Positions 35,347-43,628 of a DNA stretch of 64,000 bases are shown here, piece after piece. Each line of letters begins with the position of its first letter. The stretch's first letter is position 1. Location of the stretch: positions 682,001-746,000 of the forward strand of contig NZ_FNTV01000001.1 of the NCBI RefSeq assembly GCF_900105965.1, read 5' to 3'. A program made the translations under genes and the position numbers. This DNA is from Arthrobacter alpinus (GTDB taxonomy: Bacteria > Actinomycetota > Actinomycetes > Actinomycetales > Micrococcaceae). A model generated the notes under the pieces. The model did no database searches. It was not told the origin of the DNA and saw only the letters and a program-made list of their open reading frames with translations.

Positions 35347-36627
35347 ATGACCGAGCAGATTGTTGAACAAGATGTAGCCGCCGAGGTTCGCGCCATTACC
35401 GACCGCGCCCGCCGGGCCGCACGTCGAATGGCCGGCGCCAACCGCGCATGGAAGGACAAGGGCCTGCGCGCCATGGCCAAGTCCTTGCTGGAAAACCAGG
35501 ACGCGGTTCTCGCCGCGAACGCCAAGGACGTGGCTGTCGGCCGCGACAATGGAACTTCCGCATCCATGCTTGATCGCTTGACGCTCACCAAGGTGCGCAT
35601 GCAGGGCCTGGCGTCAGCGCTGGAAAACCTCGCAACCCTGCCCGATCCCGTGGGCAATGTTGTGCGCGGGCAGACCTTGCCCAACGGATTGCGCATGCGC
35701 CAAATCAACGTTCCCATGGGTGTGGTTGCGGCGATCTATGAGGCCCGCCCCAACGTCACGGTGGATATCGCCGGCTTGGCACTAAAGAGCGGCAACGCCG
35801 TAATCTTGCGTGGCGGCACGGCCGCGGCCCACACCAACAAGGCCCTGTTGGGAATCCTGCGCGACGCCCTCGAACTGGTGGGATTGCCTGCCGATGCCGT
35901 GCAATCCGTAGACCAATACGGTCGCGAGGGTGCCAACCTCATCATGAAGGCGCGCGGCGCGGTTGATGTCTTGATTCCCCGCGGCGGGCGCGACCTCATC
36001 CAATCCGTTGTCAACAACTCGGCGGTTCCTGTCATCGAGACCGGTGAAGGCAATGTGCACATCTTCATTGACAGCAGCGCCAAGGAAGAGATGAGCGTTG
36101 AGATCCTGCTGAACGCCAAAACCCAGCGCCCCAGTGTGTGCAACACAGTGGAAACGCTGTTGGTGCACAAGGATGCCAAGGTGCTCCCCGCCGTGTTGCG
36201 GGCATTGGCGAAGGCCGGCGTTCGCCTCCACGTTGATGAGCGTGTTCAGGCCGTGCTGCCCGCTGGCGTCACAGCCACAGCGGCGACGGATGAGGACTGG
36301 GCCACTGAATACATGGACCTGGACCTTGCCGTGAAAATGGTGGACTCCATGGATGAAGCCATCAAGCACATCCGCACTTGGAGCACAGGTCACACAGAAG
36401 CCATCCTGACGAACGATCTCAGCAATGCAGAACGGTTTATTGCAGAGATTGATTCGGCGGCCGTAATTGTGAATGCGAGCACACGTTTCACTGACGGTGG
36501 CGAGCTGGGCTTGGGCGCTGAAGTTGGCATTTCGACCCAAAAACTCCATGCCCGTGGGCCAATGGGCCTGACGGAACTGACCACCACCAAGTGGATTGTG
36601 CAAGGCGAAGGCCAAGTCCGGAGCTAA
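35347..36627 (+). CDS. proA: Gamma-glutamyl phosphate reductase
   Basis: 426 residues, ALDH superfamily. The catalytic Cys lies in QRPSVCNTVETLL (about residue 264) and the cofactor region in IPRGGRDLIQSV. Reduces gamma-glutamyl phosphate to glutamate semialdehyde with NADPH, directly after ProB in the proline pathway; the two enzymes often associate. FTDGGELGLGAEVGISTQKLHARGPMG-type C-terminus is present in order. ATG 35347 has GGGGC before it, a weak ribosome binding site. Confidence 0.96.
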   Translation: MTEQIVEQDVAAEVRAITDRARRAARRMAGANRAWKDKGLRAMAKSLLENQDAVLAANAKDVAVGRDNGTSASMLDRLTLTKVRMQGLASALENLATLPDPVGNVVRGQTLPNGLRMRQINVPMGVVAAIYEARPNVTVDIAGLALKSGNAVILRGGTAAAHTNKALLGILRDALELVGLPADAVQSVDQYGREGANLIMKARGAVDVLIPRGGRDLIQSVVNNSAVPVIETGEGNVHIFIDSSAKEEMSVEILLNAKTQRPSVCNTVETLLVHKDAKVLPAVLRALAKAGVRLHVDERVQAVLPAGVTATAATDEDWATEYMDLDLAVKMVDSMDEAIKHIRTWSTGHTEAILTNDLSNAERFIAEIDSAAVIVNASTRFTDGGELGLGAEVGISTQKLHARGPMGLTELTTTKWIVQGEGQVRS

Positions 36628-36672
36628 TCCCCACGCCCTCCCGGAGGGGAACCGCTGGCGCGTTTCTTCTCT

Positions 36673-36765
36673 GGGGCCCTCGGGCGTGTGGGCCCAGTCA
36701 ACTCCTCCCCAATTCCAGCCGCTGGCTCGTCTGTATTTGGGGTCCCTCGGAGTTGGGGGCCCGGC
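36673..36765. repeat. Two copies of a GGGNCCCTCG...GGGCCC intergenic repeat
   Basis: GGGGCCCTCGGGCGTGTGGGCC (36673 on, written here to 20 bases: GGGGCCCTCGGGCGTGTGGG) and GGGGTCCCTCGGAGTTGGGG (36739 on), both continuing into GGGCCC. A third copy lies after metE at 54124-54149. No gene is visible in 36628-36896. Confidence 0.6.
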
Positions 36766-36896
36766 TGGCATGGACTTTGCTGCGCGCCGGTGTGCCAGTG
36801 TGCACCAAATGCACGTACCATTAGAGGGAATTCACGCAATGACAGGACCGGATGCGGCGATCCCGCCGCCCGGCCACGCACCCTAGGGGAGAAATA

Positions 36897-37145
36897 ATGC
36901 TGACCCAGCTTGCCGGCGTCGTACTAGCCGCTGCAGAAGGACATGAAGAACTCGCGCCGTTGATTGCACCGCCGTTGGTCATTGGCGGAACCATGCTGGG
37001 CGCACTGTTGTTACTCATGCTGGTGACGGTTTCCTTCATGAACTTGGGCAACCGCCACACGGCCGTTGAGGCAACTGACGATCCCCACCGTCAGCACACC
37101 AACAAGCACCTCCATGGCGACGATTCGGTGTCCTCCAATCACTGA
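36897..37145 (+). CDS. Small single-pass membrane protein between proA and nadD
   Basis: 82 residues with AGGGGAG 6 nt before the ATG. One membrane helix (about residues 25-48, [20 protein letters not shown]) and a hydrophilic tail rich in His ([16 protein letters not shown]) that could bind metal or be exposed to the cytosol. It starts with a hydrophobic [15 protein letters not shown] that might be a weak second helix. nadD follows after 13 nt. I do not recognise a named family. Confidence 0.8.
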   Translation: MLTQLAGVVLAAAEGHEELAPLIAPPLVIGGTMLGALLLLMLVTVSFMNLGNRHTAVEATDDPHRQHTNKHLHGDDSVSSNH

Positions 37146-37158
37146 GGCTGCACTCCGG

Positions 37159-37821
37159 GTGCCTTCACCTGTTGGTACCCGGAACCGTCTCCGCGTCGGA
37201 GTCATGGGTGGAACGTTCGATCCAATCCACCATGGTCACCTTGTTGCAGCCAGTGAGGTTGCGAGTGTTTTCAAACTCGATGAAGTCATTTTTGTGCCCA
37301 CTGGCGAACCTTGGCAAAAGGCGAAAAGCCGTGTCAGTGCCGCCGAGCACCGCTACCTCATGACAGTCATCGCGACCGCTGCAAACCCCCGATTCACCGT
37401 GAGCCGGGTGGACATTGACCGCCCCGGTCCCACGTTCACAATCGATACACTGCGGGATTTGCACAACGCCCGCCCCGATGCGGACTTGTTCTTCATCACA
37501 GGCGCCGATGCCATGTCCCAGATCATGTCGTGGAAAGACAGCGACGAGCTATGGGATTTGGCCCATTTTGTTGGGGTCACCCGTCCTGGGCATGTGCTCG
37601 ATGACAGGGGGCGTACCGATGTAAGTTTGTTGGAGGTGCCCGCCATGGCGATCTCTTCAACCGATTGTCGAAAGCGCGTAGCCGAGCAGAACCCGGTTTG
37701 GTATCTGGTTCCGGATGGCGTGGTGCAATATATTGCCAAGTACGGCCTGTATGTTCAGCCCGGAACGGATGCCAGCGCAGGCATTGTGCCGGTGACAAAA
37801 GAGAACCGAATGAGTAAGTGA
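37159..37821 (+). CDS. nadD: Nicotinate-nucleotide adenylyltransferase
   Basis: 221 residues. Nucleotidyltransferase signature [15 protein letters not shown] with the H-x-G-H motif, and [10 protein letters not shown], the ISST-x-x-R motif, near the C-terminus. Makes nicotinic acid adenine dinucleotide on the way to NAD. I chose GTG 37159 because the first beta strand RLRVGVMGG must be included; ATG 37204 would cut into it and has no ribosome binding site. The neighbours nadD-(unknown)-rsfS-gpgP follow the mycobacterial order. The next gene overlaps the stop by 1 nt. Confidence 0.93.
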   Translation: MPSPVGTRNRLRVGVMGGTFDPIHHGHLVAASEVASVFKLDEVIFVPTGEPWQKAKSRVSAAEHRYLMTVIATAANPRFTVSRVDIDRPGPTFTIDTLRDLHNARPDADLFFITGADAMSQIMSWKDSDELWDLAHFVGVTRPGHVLDDRGRTDVSLLEVPAMAISSTDCRKRVAEQNPVWYLVPDGVVQYIAKYGLYVQPGTDASAGIVPVTKENRMSK

Positions 37822-39422
37822 TGAGCAAGGAAACGGAGCCGATTCGTAGCCGCAGGCAATTGCGGGCGCAATCGACACAGGTAGCAGGCGTCGCGGCAAA
37901 GCCGAAGACGCCATTGAGCCCTGCCCCCGAAGAAACAGCTGTGCCCGTGGCTTCGCCCGAGAAAGCACCATCTTCTGCGGCGCCTGCCGTTCCGGCAGCA
38001 CGCCCGGAACCTTCTGCCCACCGCACCGAACGGGAATCACAGATCCGGGCACGCGACAGGGCGGCACTGCGCGCTTACAAGGAACTCGTGGACCCTCCGG
38101 GTCTCAGCCCGCTGCCGTCACGCCGTGCCATCCGCCAGGCTCAGCTCGACGCCGAACGCGCGCCCGTCACAGCCGTCAACCCTGTGGTCTCCGTTGTGCC
38201 CCCGGCAACAGTGCTCCCGGATGCGCCGTCGAACGCACCTAAAACCCAAGCTGCACCGCAGGTGGAGCCAGCCGCCTCAACCAGCGGAAAGCCCCAGAGC
38301 CCGGCGCCGCTGGCATCAGCTCCTCCACGCACCCGCGGTGGCCGCCGTGCCGCCGCAACAGCCGCGGCTCGTGGCGTTTCTGCCGGCCAACCCGCCACAG
38401 CGGTTCAAGGCTCGACGCCTGTCACTCACGCCGCCGAAACTGCGGCCGGTGCTGAGCCTGCAACGTCCGGGCCCGTAACGTCGGCACCTCATGCCCCAGG
38501 CATCGCCACGACCGAGCTGCCAGGGCCCGCAGCAGAGGCTGCTGAGCCTGCAGCCGCCACATCGGCTCTGTACCCTCCGCTGCCAGGCCTCGTGCCCGGC
38601 GGCAGCTACTATCCTGTTTCAGCTGGTCCGCCCCCGGCAGTGGCGGCTCCCACCACCGAGGAACTGCGTATCCTTGCCGCCGAGCGTGCCGAGGCTGAGC
38701 GTGCGGCCGTCTTGGCCGAGCGTGCCCAAGCGCGTGAGCGTCTAGCTCAGGAAAGTGCAAAGAACCGGCGCCCGGCCAGCGATCCCACGGCAACGAACAA
38801 CCTTGCCATGGTCACACCACTGGACTTCATTGAGGTCCCTGGGGTGGATCGCCCGGTGCTCCGCCAGCCCACCACCACGCACGTCCCGATCGTGGCTACC
38901 GCCGCTATTCGAGGAGTCTCAAAGCGGTCAGGGGCCACCCCCAACCGGACAGCCGCACCGAAGCTGCCGCCAGCACCCACGGCAGCAACCCCGGTTCAGG
39001 CGTTGCCGGACAGCAATCACGATCGAGGCCCTGTTGCCTCAACCGCTAAGTCCCCGTCAACAGTTCCTGCCGTTAGCGCCGAACGTTTTGACGCAGCGCT
39101 TGCGGCCAGAGCGGTTCACCGCCCCGGTCCGGGTAACCGCCCACTGACCGGCGGACGGAGCAGTACTCTCAAGCAGGCCGAGGCCATGGCCACCGGCAAG
39201 CAAGGCGTACTGCGCGCGGAGCCTGAGACGGTTCCCGTCCAGCGCTCCCAGATGCCACCCATGCCCGCGGACTATGCCCACGGACTTGAGCCGCTGGACG
39301 CCATGACAGCTGGATTGGCCCGGACTCAGCGCAATGCGCTGATCCACTGGGGCTTGACCGTCGCAGGAGGCGCCGCTCTTGTAGTTGGCGTCATCATGTT
39401 TATCACCTCACTAGCACGCTAA
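37821..39422 (+). CDS. Long Ala/Pro-rich protein with a C-terminal membrane anchor
   Basis: 533 residues. Almost the whole chain is low complexity (Ala, Pro, Thr, Val, Arg), predicted disordered. Short ordered-looking parts are RTERESQIRARDRAALRAYK (about residues 70-90), a charged helix RILAAERAEAERAAVLAERA (about 278-305), and DFIEVPGVDRPVL. A single hydrophobic helix close to the C-terminus (HWGLTVAGGAALVVGVIMFI) anchors it, with most of the protein on the cytosolic side. TGATG coupling to nadD and 26 nt to rsfS put it in a tight operon. No family recognised; similar tail-anchored disordered proteins occupy this slot in related genera, as far as I recall. Confidence 0.8.
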   Translation: MSKETEPIRSRRQLRAQSTQVAGVAAKPKTPLSPAPEETAVPVASPEKAPSSAAPAVPAARPEPSAHRTERESQIRARDRAALRAYKELVDPPGLSPLPSRRAIRQAQLDAERAPVTAVNPVVSVVPPATVLPDAPSNAPKTQAAPQVEPAASTSGKPQSPAPLASAPPRTRGGRRAAATAAARGVSAGQPATAVQGSTPVTHAAETAAGAEPATSGPVTSAPHAPGIATTELPGPAAEAAEPAAATSALYPPLPGLVPGGSYYPVSAGPPPAVAAPTTEELRILAAERAEAERAAVLAERAQARERLAQESAKNRRPASDPTATNNLAMVTPLDFIEVPGVDRPVLRQPTTTHVPIVATAAIRGVSKRSGATPNRTAAPKLPPAPTAATPVQALPDSNHDRGPVASTAKSPSTVPAVSAERFDAALAARAVHRPGPGNRPLTGGRSSTLKQAEAMATGKQGVLRAEPETVPVQRSQMPPMPADYAHGLEPLDAMTAGLARTQRNALIHWGLTVAGGAALVVGVIMFITSLAR

Positions 39423-39448
39423 TTTTTCACCAATCAAAGGAAACAGCA

Positions 39449-39862
39449 GTGACAGCAACAGAACAGTCCATCGAACTTGCACGGGCAGCAGCCCGCGCAG
39501 CCTCGGACAAGCTGGCCCAGAATGTAACAGCCATCGACGTCAGCGAACGCCTGGCCATCACCGATATCTTCTTCATTGCATCGGCTGCCACCGAGCGCCA
39601 GGTCAACGCAATCGCTGACGGCATCGAAGATGAGCTCCACAAGTTCGACCTGCGCCCGGTGCGCCGCGAGGGGCGCTCCAGCGGCCGTTGGGTGCTGCTT
39701 GACTACGCGGACATCGTCTTCCACATTCAGCACGAAGAAGACCGTGTGTTCTACGCACTGGAACGCCTCTACGGTGACTGCCCCGTAGTTGATTTGCAGT
39801 TGGCTCAGTCGGATCCTTCGGCCAAGTCTGCCGAAGCTGCTGAAGCAGACGTAGAAAACTAG
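39449..39862 (+). CDS. rsfS: Ribosome silencing factor RsfS (Iojap family)
   Basis: 137 residues. Core DUF143 pattern: AIDVSERLAITDIFFIAS, ATERQVNAIADGIEDEL, GRWVLLDYADIVFHIQ. It binds bL14 on the 50S subunit and blocks subunit joining when nutrients are limited. The last 20 residues are an acidic Ala/Glu tail. Start GTG with AAAGGAAA about 7 nt upstream. Usual neighbour of nadD. Confidence 0.96.
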   Translation: MTATEQSIELARAAARAASDKLAQNVTAIDVSERLAITDIFFIASAATERQVNAIADGIEDELHKFDLRPVRREGRSSGRWVLLDYADIVFHIQHEEDRVFYALERLYGDCPVVDLQLAQSDPSAKSAEAAEADVEN

Positions 39863-39900
39863 TCCCGCGACGGGCTCCGGAACTAGAGATAGGTCAATCC

Positions 39901-40668
39901 ATGGCTTCCACTGCCCCTGAGCGCTCTGTTTTGCAACCCGCCGGTCCTCGCCGGCGGGTTATTTTTTGGCGCCACGGACGTACCTCGTGGAACGCGGCAC
40001 GCCGCTTTCAAGGGCAAAGCGATATTGCCCTTGATGCGGTCGGGGAGTCGCAGGCTAGCCGGGCGGCCGGGCTTTTGGCGGGCAAGCTTATGTCCACGCC
40101 GGACGCACCGGTGCGAATAGTTTCCTCCGACCTCTCTCGCGCCTATTCGACGGCAAAAGCCCTTGCGGCCCTGACCGGCGATGATGTCTGCGTTGACGCC
40201 CGGCTCCGCGAAACGTTCGGTGGCGAATGGGAAGGTCTCACCTTCGACGAGATTATCGATACCTACCCCGAGGAGATCCGCCGTTGGCAGCGTGACCAGC
40301 CCGGAATCCGTGCCGGCGGGGGAGAGACCCGGGTTGAGGTTGCCCAGCGAATGGTTGACGCCATCCTTGAGAACCTCCAAGGGCTCCCGGTGGGCGGCAC
40401 CCTGGTGGTGGCAACCCACGGCGGGGCAACGCGCGTGGCCCTGGCCAAACTGCTGGGCTTGCCCGAGGATCTGTGGCGTACTTTGTCAGGGTTGTCCAAC
40501 TGCCATTGGTCAGTTGTTGAAGAATCACAGGCCGAGGAACCCCAACACGAGAATTCAGCGACGGTCAGGGCAGTTCCTGCCGCATGGCGGTTGCTTGAAC
40601 ACAACGTTGGCACGCTTCCGGAACCCTTTGAAATACCCGAAGAATTGGGCGAACCGGTGGAGGACTAA
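39901..40668 (+). CDS. gpgP: Histidine phosphatase, GpgP-like
   Basis: 255 residues. The RHG motif with phosphoryl-accepting His is FWRHGRTSWN (about residues 22-31); second His in VVATHGGATRVA. It matches the mycobacterial glucosyl-3-phosphoglycerate phosphatase Rv2419c, also placed next to rsfS and nadD, so that activity (methylglucose lipopolysaccharide or glucosylglycerate synthesis) is likely. General phosphoglycerate mutase-like phosphatases look similar, so substrate is from context. The C-terminal 45 residues after SVVEE are acidic and variable. Confidence 0.85.
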   Translation: MASTAPERSVLQPAGPRRRVIFWRHGRTSWNAARRFQGQSDIALDAVGESQASRAAGLLAGKLMSTPDAPVRIVSSDLSRAYSTAKALAALTGDDVCVDARLRETFGGEWEGLTFDEIIDTYPEEIRRWQRDQPGIRAGGGETRVEVAQRMVDAILENLQGLPVGGTLVVATHGGATRVALAKLLGLPEDLWRTLSGLSNCHWSVVEESQAEEPQHENSATVRAVPAAWRLLEHNVGTLPEPFEIPEELGEPVED

Positions 40669-40687
40669 CGCCCTGGAGACCCTCGAT

Positions 40688-40717
40688 TTGTCAGCTGGGC
40701 AAAAGGTGTTCTAGGAT
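40688..40717 (+). promoter_or_regulatory. Promoter for the tRNA-Ala genes
   Basis: TTGTCA (40688-40693), 18-bp spacer, TAGGAT (40712-40717): a good match to the vegetative sigma factor consensus, about 75 nt before the first tRNA-Ala. A TAGGAT also precedes the second copy, but without a matching -35. Confidence 0.75.
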
Positions 40718-40794
40718 AGACGGGTTGCTTCAGCCAAGACCGAAAGGTCAGGGAAAGAAGAAACAAAAAGGAAGTAAAAAGAAGTGCATTGTTT

Positions 40795-40870
40795 GGGGCT
40801 GTGGCGCAGCTGGTAGCGCACCTGCATGGCATGCAGGGGGTCAGGGGTTCGAGTCCCCTCAGCTCCACCA
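40795..40870 (+). tRNA. tRNA-Ala (anticodon GGC), copy 1
   Basis: Acceptor stem GGGGCTG/CAGCTCC with one G-T pair, discriminator A, CCA encoded. Anticodon arm CCTGC-ATGGCAT-GCAGG with GGC at 40828-40830. Confidence 0.98.
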
Positions 40871-40930
40871 AACACACCAAGGAAATGAAAAGATCTGTGG
40901 TGGTTTACAACTGAATAGGATTTACGTTTT

Positions 40931-41006
40931 GGGGCTGTGGCGCAGCTGGTAGCGCACCTGCATGGCATGCAGGGGGTCAGGGGTTCGAGTCCCCTCAGCT
41001 CCACCA
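40931..41006 (+). tRNA. tRNA-Ala (anticodon GGC), copy 2
   Basis: Base-for-base identical to copy 1, including CCA, with GGC at 40964-40966. The 60-bp spacer between copies is unlike the flanks. Followed at once by a terminator. Confidence 0.98.
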
Positions 41007-41014
41007 AAACAAAG

Positions 41015-41047
41015 AGTCCGGTCCCCTTTGAGGGGCCGGACTTTTTT
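41015..41047 (+). terminator. Terminator of the tRNA-Ala pair
   Basis: Stem AGTCCGGTCCCC / GGGGCCGGACT with one unpaired T, a TTTGA loop and six T. Confidence 0.93.
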
Positions 41048-41089
41048 GTGGCTTGATCCCGTTTCGCCAAAAGGTGGGAGAATGTTCCA

Positions 41090-41851
41090 GTGTCCACGCC
41101 AGAGCCTGAATCCATTCCAGCAGCCCGCAGCTACGAAGCCGTGCTGACCAGCATCGAAGTCGAGCTTCGCGAGGGCAGGCTCAAGGTGGGCGATCAGCTG
41201 CCCGGAGAGCGGGCCCTGGCGCTCAAACACGGAATTTCCCGGGCCTCCGTGCGTGATGCCATCCGAGTCCTGGACTCCATGGGTGTTGTACGTACCGGCG
41301 TTGGCTCCGGACCGCAATCGGGAACCGTGGTAATCGCCAACCCCAGCGCCGGCCTCGCCTCGGCCCTGCGCCTGCACATGGCCACCAATCACTTTCCCGT
41401 GGCCGACATTGTGCAGACCCGTGTCATGTTGGAAACCTGGGCGGCGCTCGAGGCCGCCGTGCATCCGCGCACCGTGGAGCAGGAATCCAGCCTCAGGGGC
41501 GCCCTGGAAGCCATGAACGCCCCTGGCCTGGGCCGCGAAGAATTCCATGTCCTGGACGCCGCCTTCCACGTGCAGTTGAGCTCGCTGGCGGGCAATGCGG
41601 TGGTTACGGCCATGATGGAGTCCCTCCGCTCAGCCATTCAGGGCTATGTCAGTGCCGCCATAGACAGCGATGAGACCTGGGCTGCCATGGTGCCTTCTCT
41701 GCGCGAACAACACGAGGCGATCATCGAGGCCGTCCTCGCCAACGATGGCAGCAGTGCTGCAAGGGCCCTTAAAGACCACATCGAGTGGTTCCATGCCCAA
41801 ACCGTATCCGCCACGCCGCCACCAACCACCCAGGAAGAACCCGCAACATGA
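41090..41851 (+). CDS. GntR/FadR-family transcriptional regulator
   Basis: 253 residues. N-terminal winged helix (about residues 16-82) with GDQLPGERALALKHGISRASVRDAIRVL-type recognition helix, then an all-helical FCD ligand domain (about 98-238) with the Asp/His metal-ligand pattern (ADIVQTRVMLE, HVLDAAFH, REQHEAIIEA). Such regulators usually sense an organic acid and control its catabolism, but no catabolic operon is adjacent. GTG 41090 has GGGAG 9 nt upstream. The stop overlaps the YchJ-like start by 4 nt. Confidence 0.9.
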   Translation: MSTPEPESIPAARSYEAVLTSIEVELREGRLKVGDQLPGERALALKHGISRASVRDAIRVLDSMGVVRTGVGSGPQSGTVVIANPSAGLASALRLHMATNHFPVADIVQTRVMLETWAALEAAVHPRTVEQESSLRGALEAMNAPGLGREEFHVLDAAFHVQLSSLAGNAVVTAMMESLRSAIQGYVSAAIDSDETWAAMVPSLREQHEAIIEAVLANDGSSAARALKDHIEWFHAQTVSATPPPTTQEEPAT

Positions 41852-42249
41852 GATGCCCTTGCAACAGCGGCGAAGATTTTCAGGGTTGCTGCGCCAAATA
41901 CCTCGGCGGAAACAGTGATGGGACCGTAGCATATCCGCCCACCGCCGAGGCCTTGATGCGCTCTCGGTATACGGCATTCGCGGTGGGAGACACCAGCTAC
42001 CTCCTGCGCACCTGGCACCCCGACACGCGTCCCGCAGAACTTGAGCTGGACCCTGACCAGCAGTGGTATTTGTTGGAGATTCTCAGCACAAGTCGCGGCG
42101 GCTACTTTGACGACGACGGCGTGGTTGGCTTCCGCGCCAGCTACCGCTCGGCCGCGAATCGAAAACTCCGCGACTCGCTCACCGAAACCAGCAGCTTTAT
42201 CCGCCAGGGCAAGCAGTGGCTCTACGTCGACGCGTTGGAGATTCACTAA
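41848..42249 (+). CDS. YchJ family (UPF0225) protein with SEC-C motif
   Basis: 133 residues. The N-terminal zinc motif MRCPCNSGEDFQGCC is a SEC-C-type cluster; the rest is an NTF2-like fold with RSRYTAFAVGD, TWHPDTRP and FRASYR, typical of YchJ. Role unknown. ATGA overlap with the regulator upstream couples their translation. It has no C-terminal second zinc motif, which some family members have. Confidence 0.9.
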   Translation: MRCPCNSGEDFQGCCAKYLGGNSDGTVAYPPTAEALMRSRYTAFAVGDTSYLLRTWHPDTRPAELELDPDQQWYLLEILSTSRGGYFDDDGVVGFRASYRSAANRKLRDSLTETSSFIRQGKQWLYVDALEIH

Positions 42250-42343
42250 GCTCCGAGTTGGGCCGCCTGCCGGGCCTGTGATTTCTGGCACCAAGGGTGG
42301 CGGCATGCCCCTCGCAACAAAACGACGGCGGTAGAGTTGCCCG

Positions 42344-43516
42344 GTGGAGCAAAATATCAGCAGCGGCAGCCCAGGGAACCGCGGTGTCATGGCCTTCGAT
42401 TTTGCGCAATTGCGCCGGTTTCCTGACATTGAGGCACCAAACCTCTTTGCCCACGACCCCACGGATGAACTGATCTTGAACGAGGCAGCAGCTGCCCTCG
42501 CCGAGGCTGGTCCGGGAAACGTGGTCATCGTGGGGGAGCGGTACGGTGCGCTGACACTCGCCGCTGGCACACGCCACTCTCTTACGGGGCTGCGGGTCCA
42601 TCAGGACGGACTTTCGGGCGAGCTCGCCTTGAGCAACAACGCCAATGCGCTGGGCTTGGCTGGGGCCTACGTTTCCCTGCCGCTTGACGCGGCCCTCTTC
42701 GCCCAGGCAACTGTGGTGCTTTGGCAGCTTCCGCGCAGCCTCGAGGAGGTTGCCGAGGTTGCTGAACTGATTAGCGCCCATGCGGCCGCCAACGTTCAGG
42801 TTTTTGCCGGTGGACGTATCAAGCACATGACAGTGGCCATGAACGCCGTGCTGGAGCAGTACTTTTTGCAGGTGGCGGCCGGCAGGGCGTGGCGAAAGTC
42901 CCGCCCACTTACGGTGGCCGGACCGCGGGAGGATGCCCCGAAGTCGAGCTTCCCGCGCAAGGAATTCCATGGCGAGCCTGGCCTTTGGCTCTGCGCCCAT
43001 GGGGCAACCTTCGGTGGCACCAAGATCGATCAAGGCACCCGCTTCCTGCTTGATTTCATCCCGCAGATGCCCGCGCAGGATCGTGCCATTGACCTTGGCT
43101 GCGGCAATGGCACCATCGCTGCCGCGCTGGCGATGGCCCGGCCCGGGATGCGAATCACGGCAACCGACCAATCCGCGGCCGCCGTGGCGTCGACCCGTGC
43201 CACGGCCGAGGCCAACGGCTTAACCGCTCGGATCGAAGCCATTCGGGACGACGCACTGGCTGGTTTTGCGGATGAATCCGCCGGGCTGATTGTGCTCAAC
43301 CCGCCCTTCCACGTGGGGGCCACGGTTCACGCGGGGATCGCCCTGAAACTTTTTGCCGAGGCGGCCCGTGTCCTGGCACCGGGCGGGGAACTTTGGTGCG
43401 TCTACAACCGTCACCTGCAGTACCGCGGTTCGTTGGAAAAGCTCGTGGGCCCCACAGAAGTGGCCGGACGCAACAGCAAGTTCACCGTGACTGTTTCACG
43501 ACGTCCAATTGTGTAG
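42344..43516 (+). CDS. Class I methyltransferase, RsmC/RlmG-type
   Basis: 390 residues in two Rossmann-like halves, as in RsmC and RlmG. The C-terminal half binds SAM (AIDLGCGNGTIAAALA) and has the NPPF catalytic motif (VLNPPFHVGA) for methylating the exocyclic amino group of guanine in rRNA. The N-terminal half (VVIVGERYGALTLAAG, then ALGLAGAYVSL) is the degenerate duplicate. HMTVAMNAVLEQYF precedes the linker. Whether it modifies 16S or 23S rRNA cannot be told. Start GTG 42344 is weak; ATG 42389 (MAFDFAQLRRFPD) is a good alternative. Confidence 0.85.
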   Translation: MEQNISSGSPGNRGVMAFDFAQLRRFPDIEAPNLFAHDPTDELILNEAAAALAEAGPGNVVIVGERYGALTLAAGTRHSLTGLRVHQDGLSGELALSNNANALGLAGAYVSLPLDAALFAQATVVLWQLPRSLEEVAEVAELISAHAAANVQVFAGGRIKHMTVAMNAVLEQYFLQVAAGRAWRKSRPLTVAGPREDAPKSSFPRKEFHGEPGLWLCAHGATFGGTKIDQGTRFLLDFIPQMPAQDRAIDLGCGNGTIAAALAMARPGMRITATDQSAAAVASTRATAEANGLTARIEAIRDDALAGFADESAGLIVLNPPFHVGATVHAGIALKLFAEAARVLAPGGELWCVYNRHLQYRGSLEKLVGPTEVAGRNSKFTVTVSRRPIV

Positions 43517-43628
43517 CAATCCATGTGTGCCGTGGCGTCCACACACAAGAGTCTGGCTCGGGTAATCTTGCAGTTGGATTCCTGAGGATTCCGCCACCGC
43601 TTGTAAGTCATCTGTCGAGGAGTAAATT

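Noticed and set aside
40795..41006. tRNA-Ala pair as an attachment site of an integrated element
   Set aside because: Both copies are complete genes with promoter-like sequence, and no integrase or foreign genes lie between or near them.
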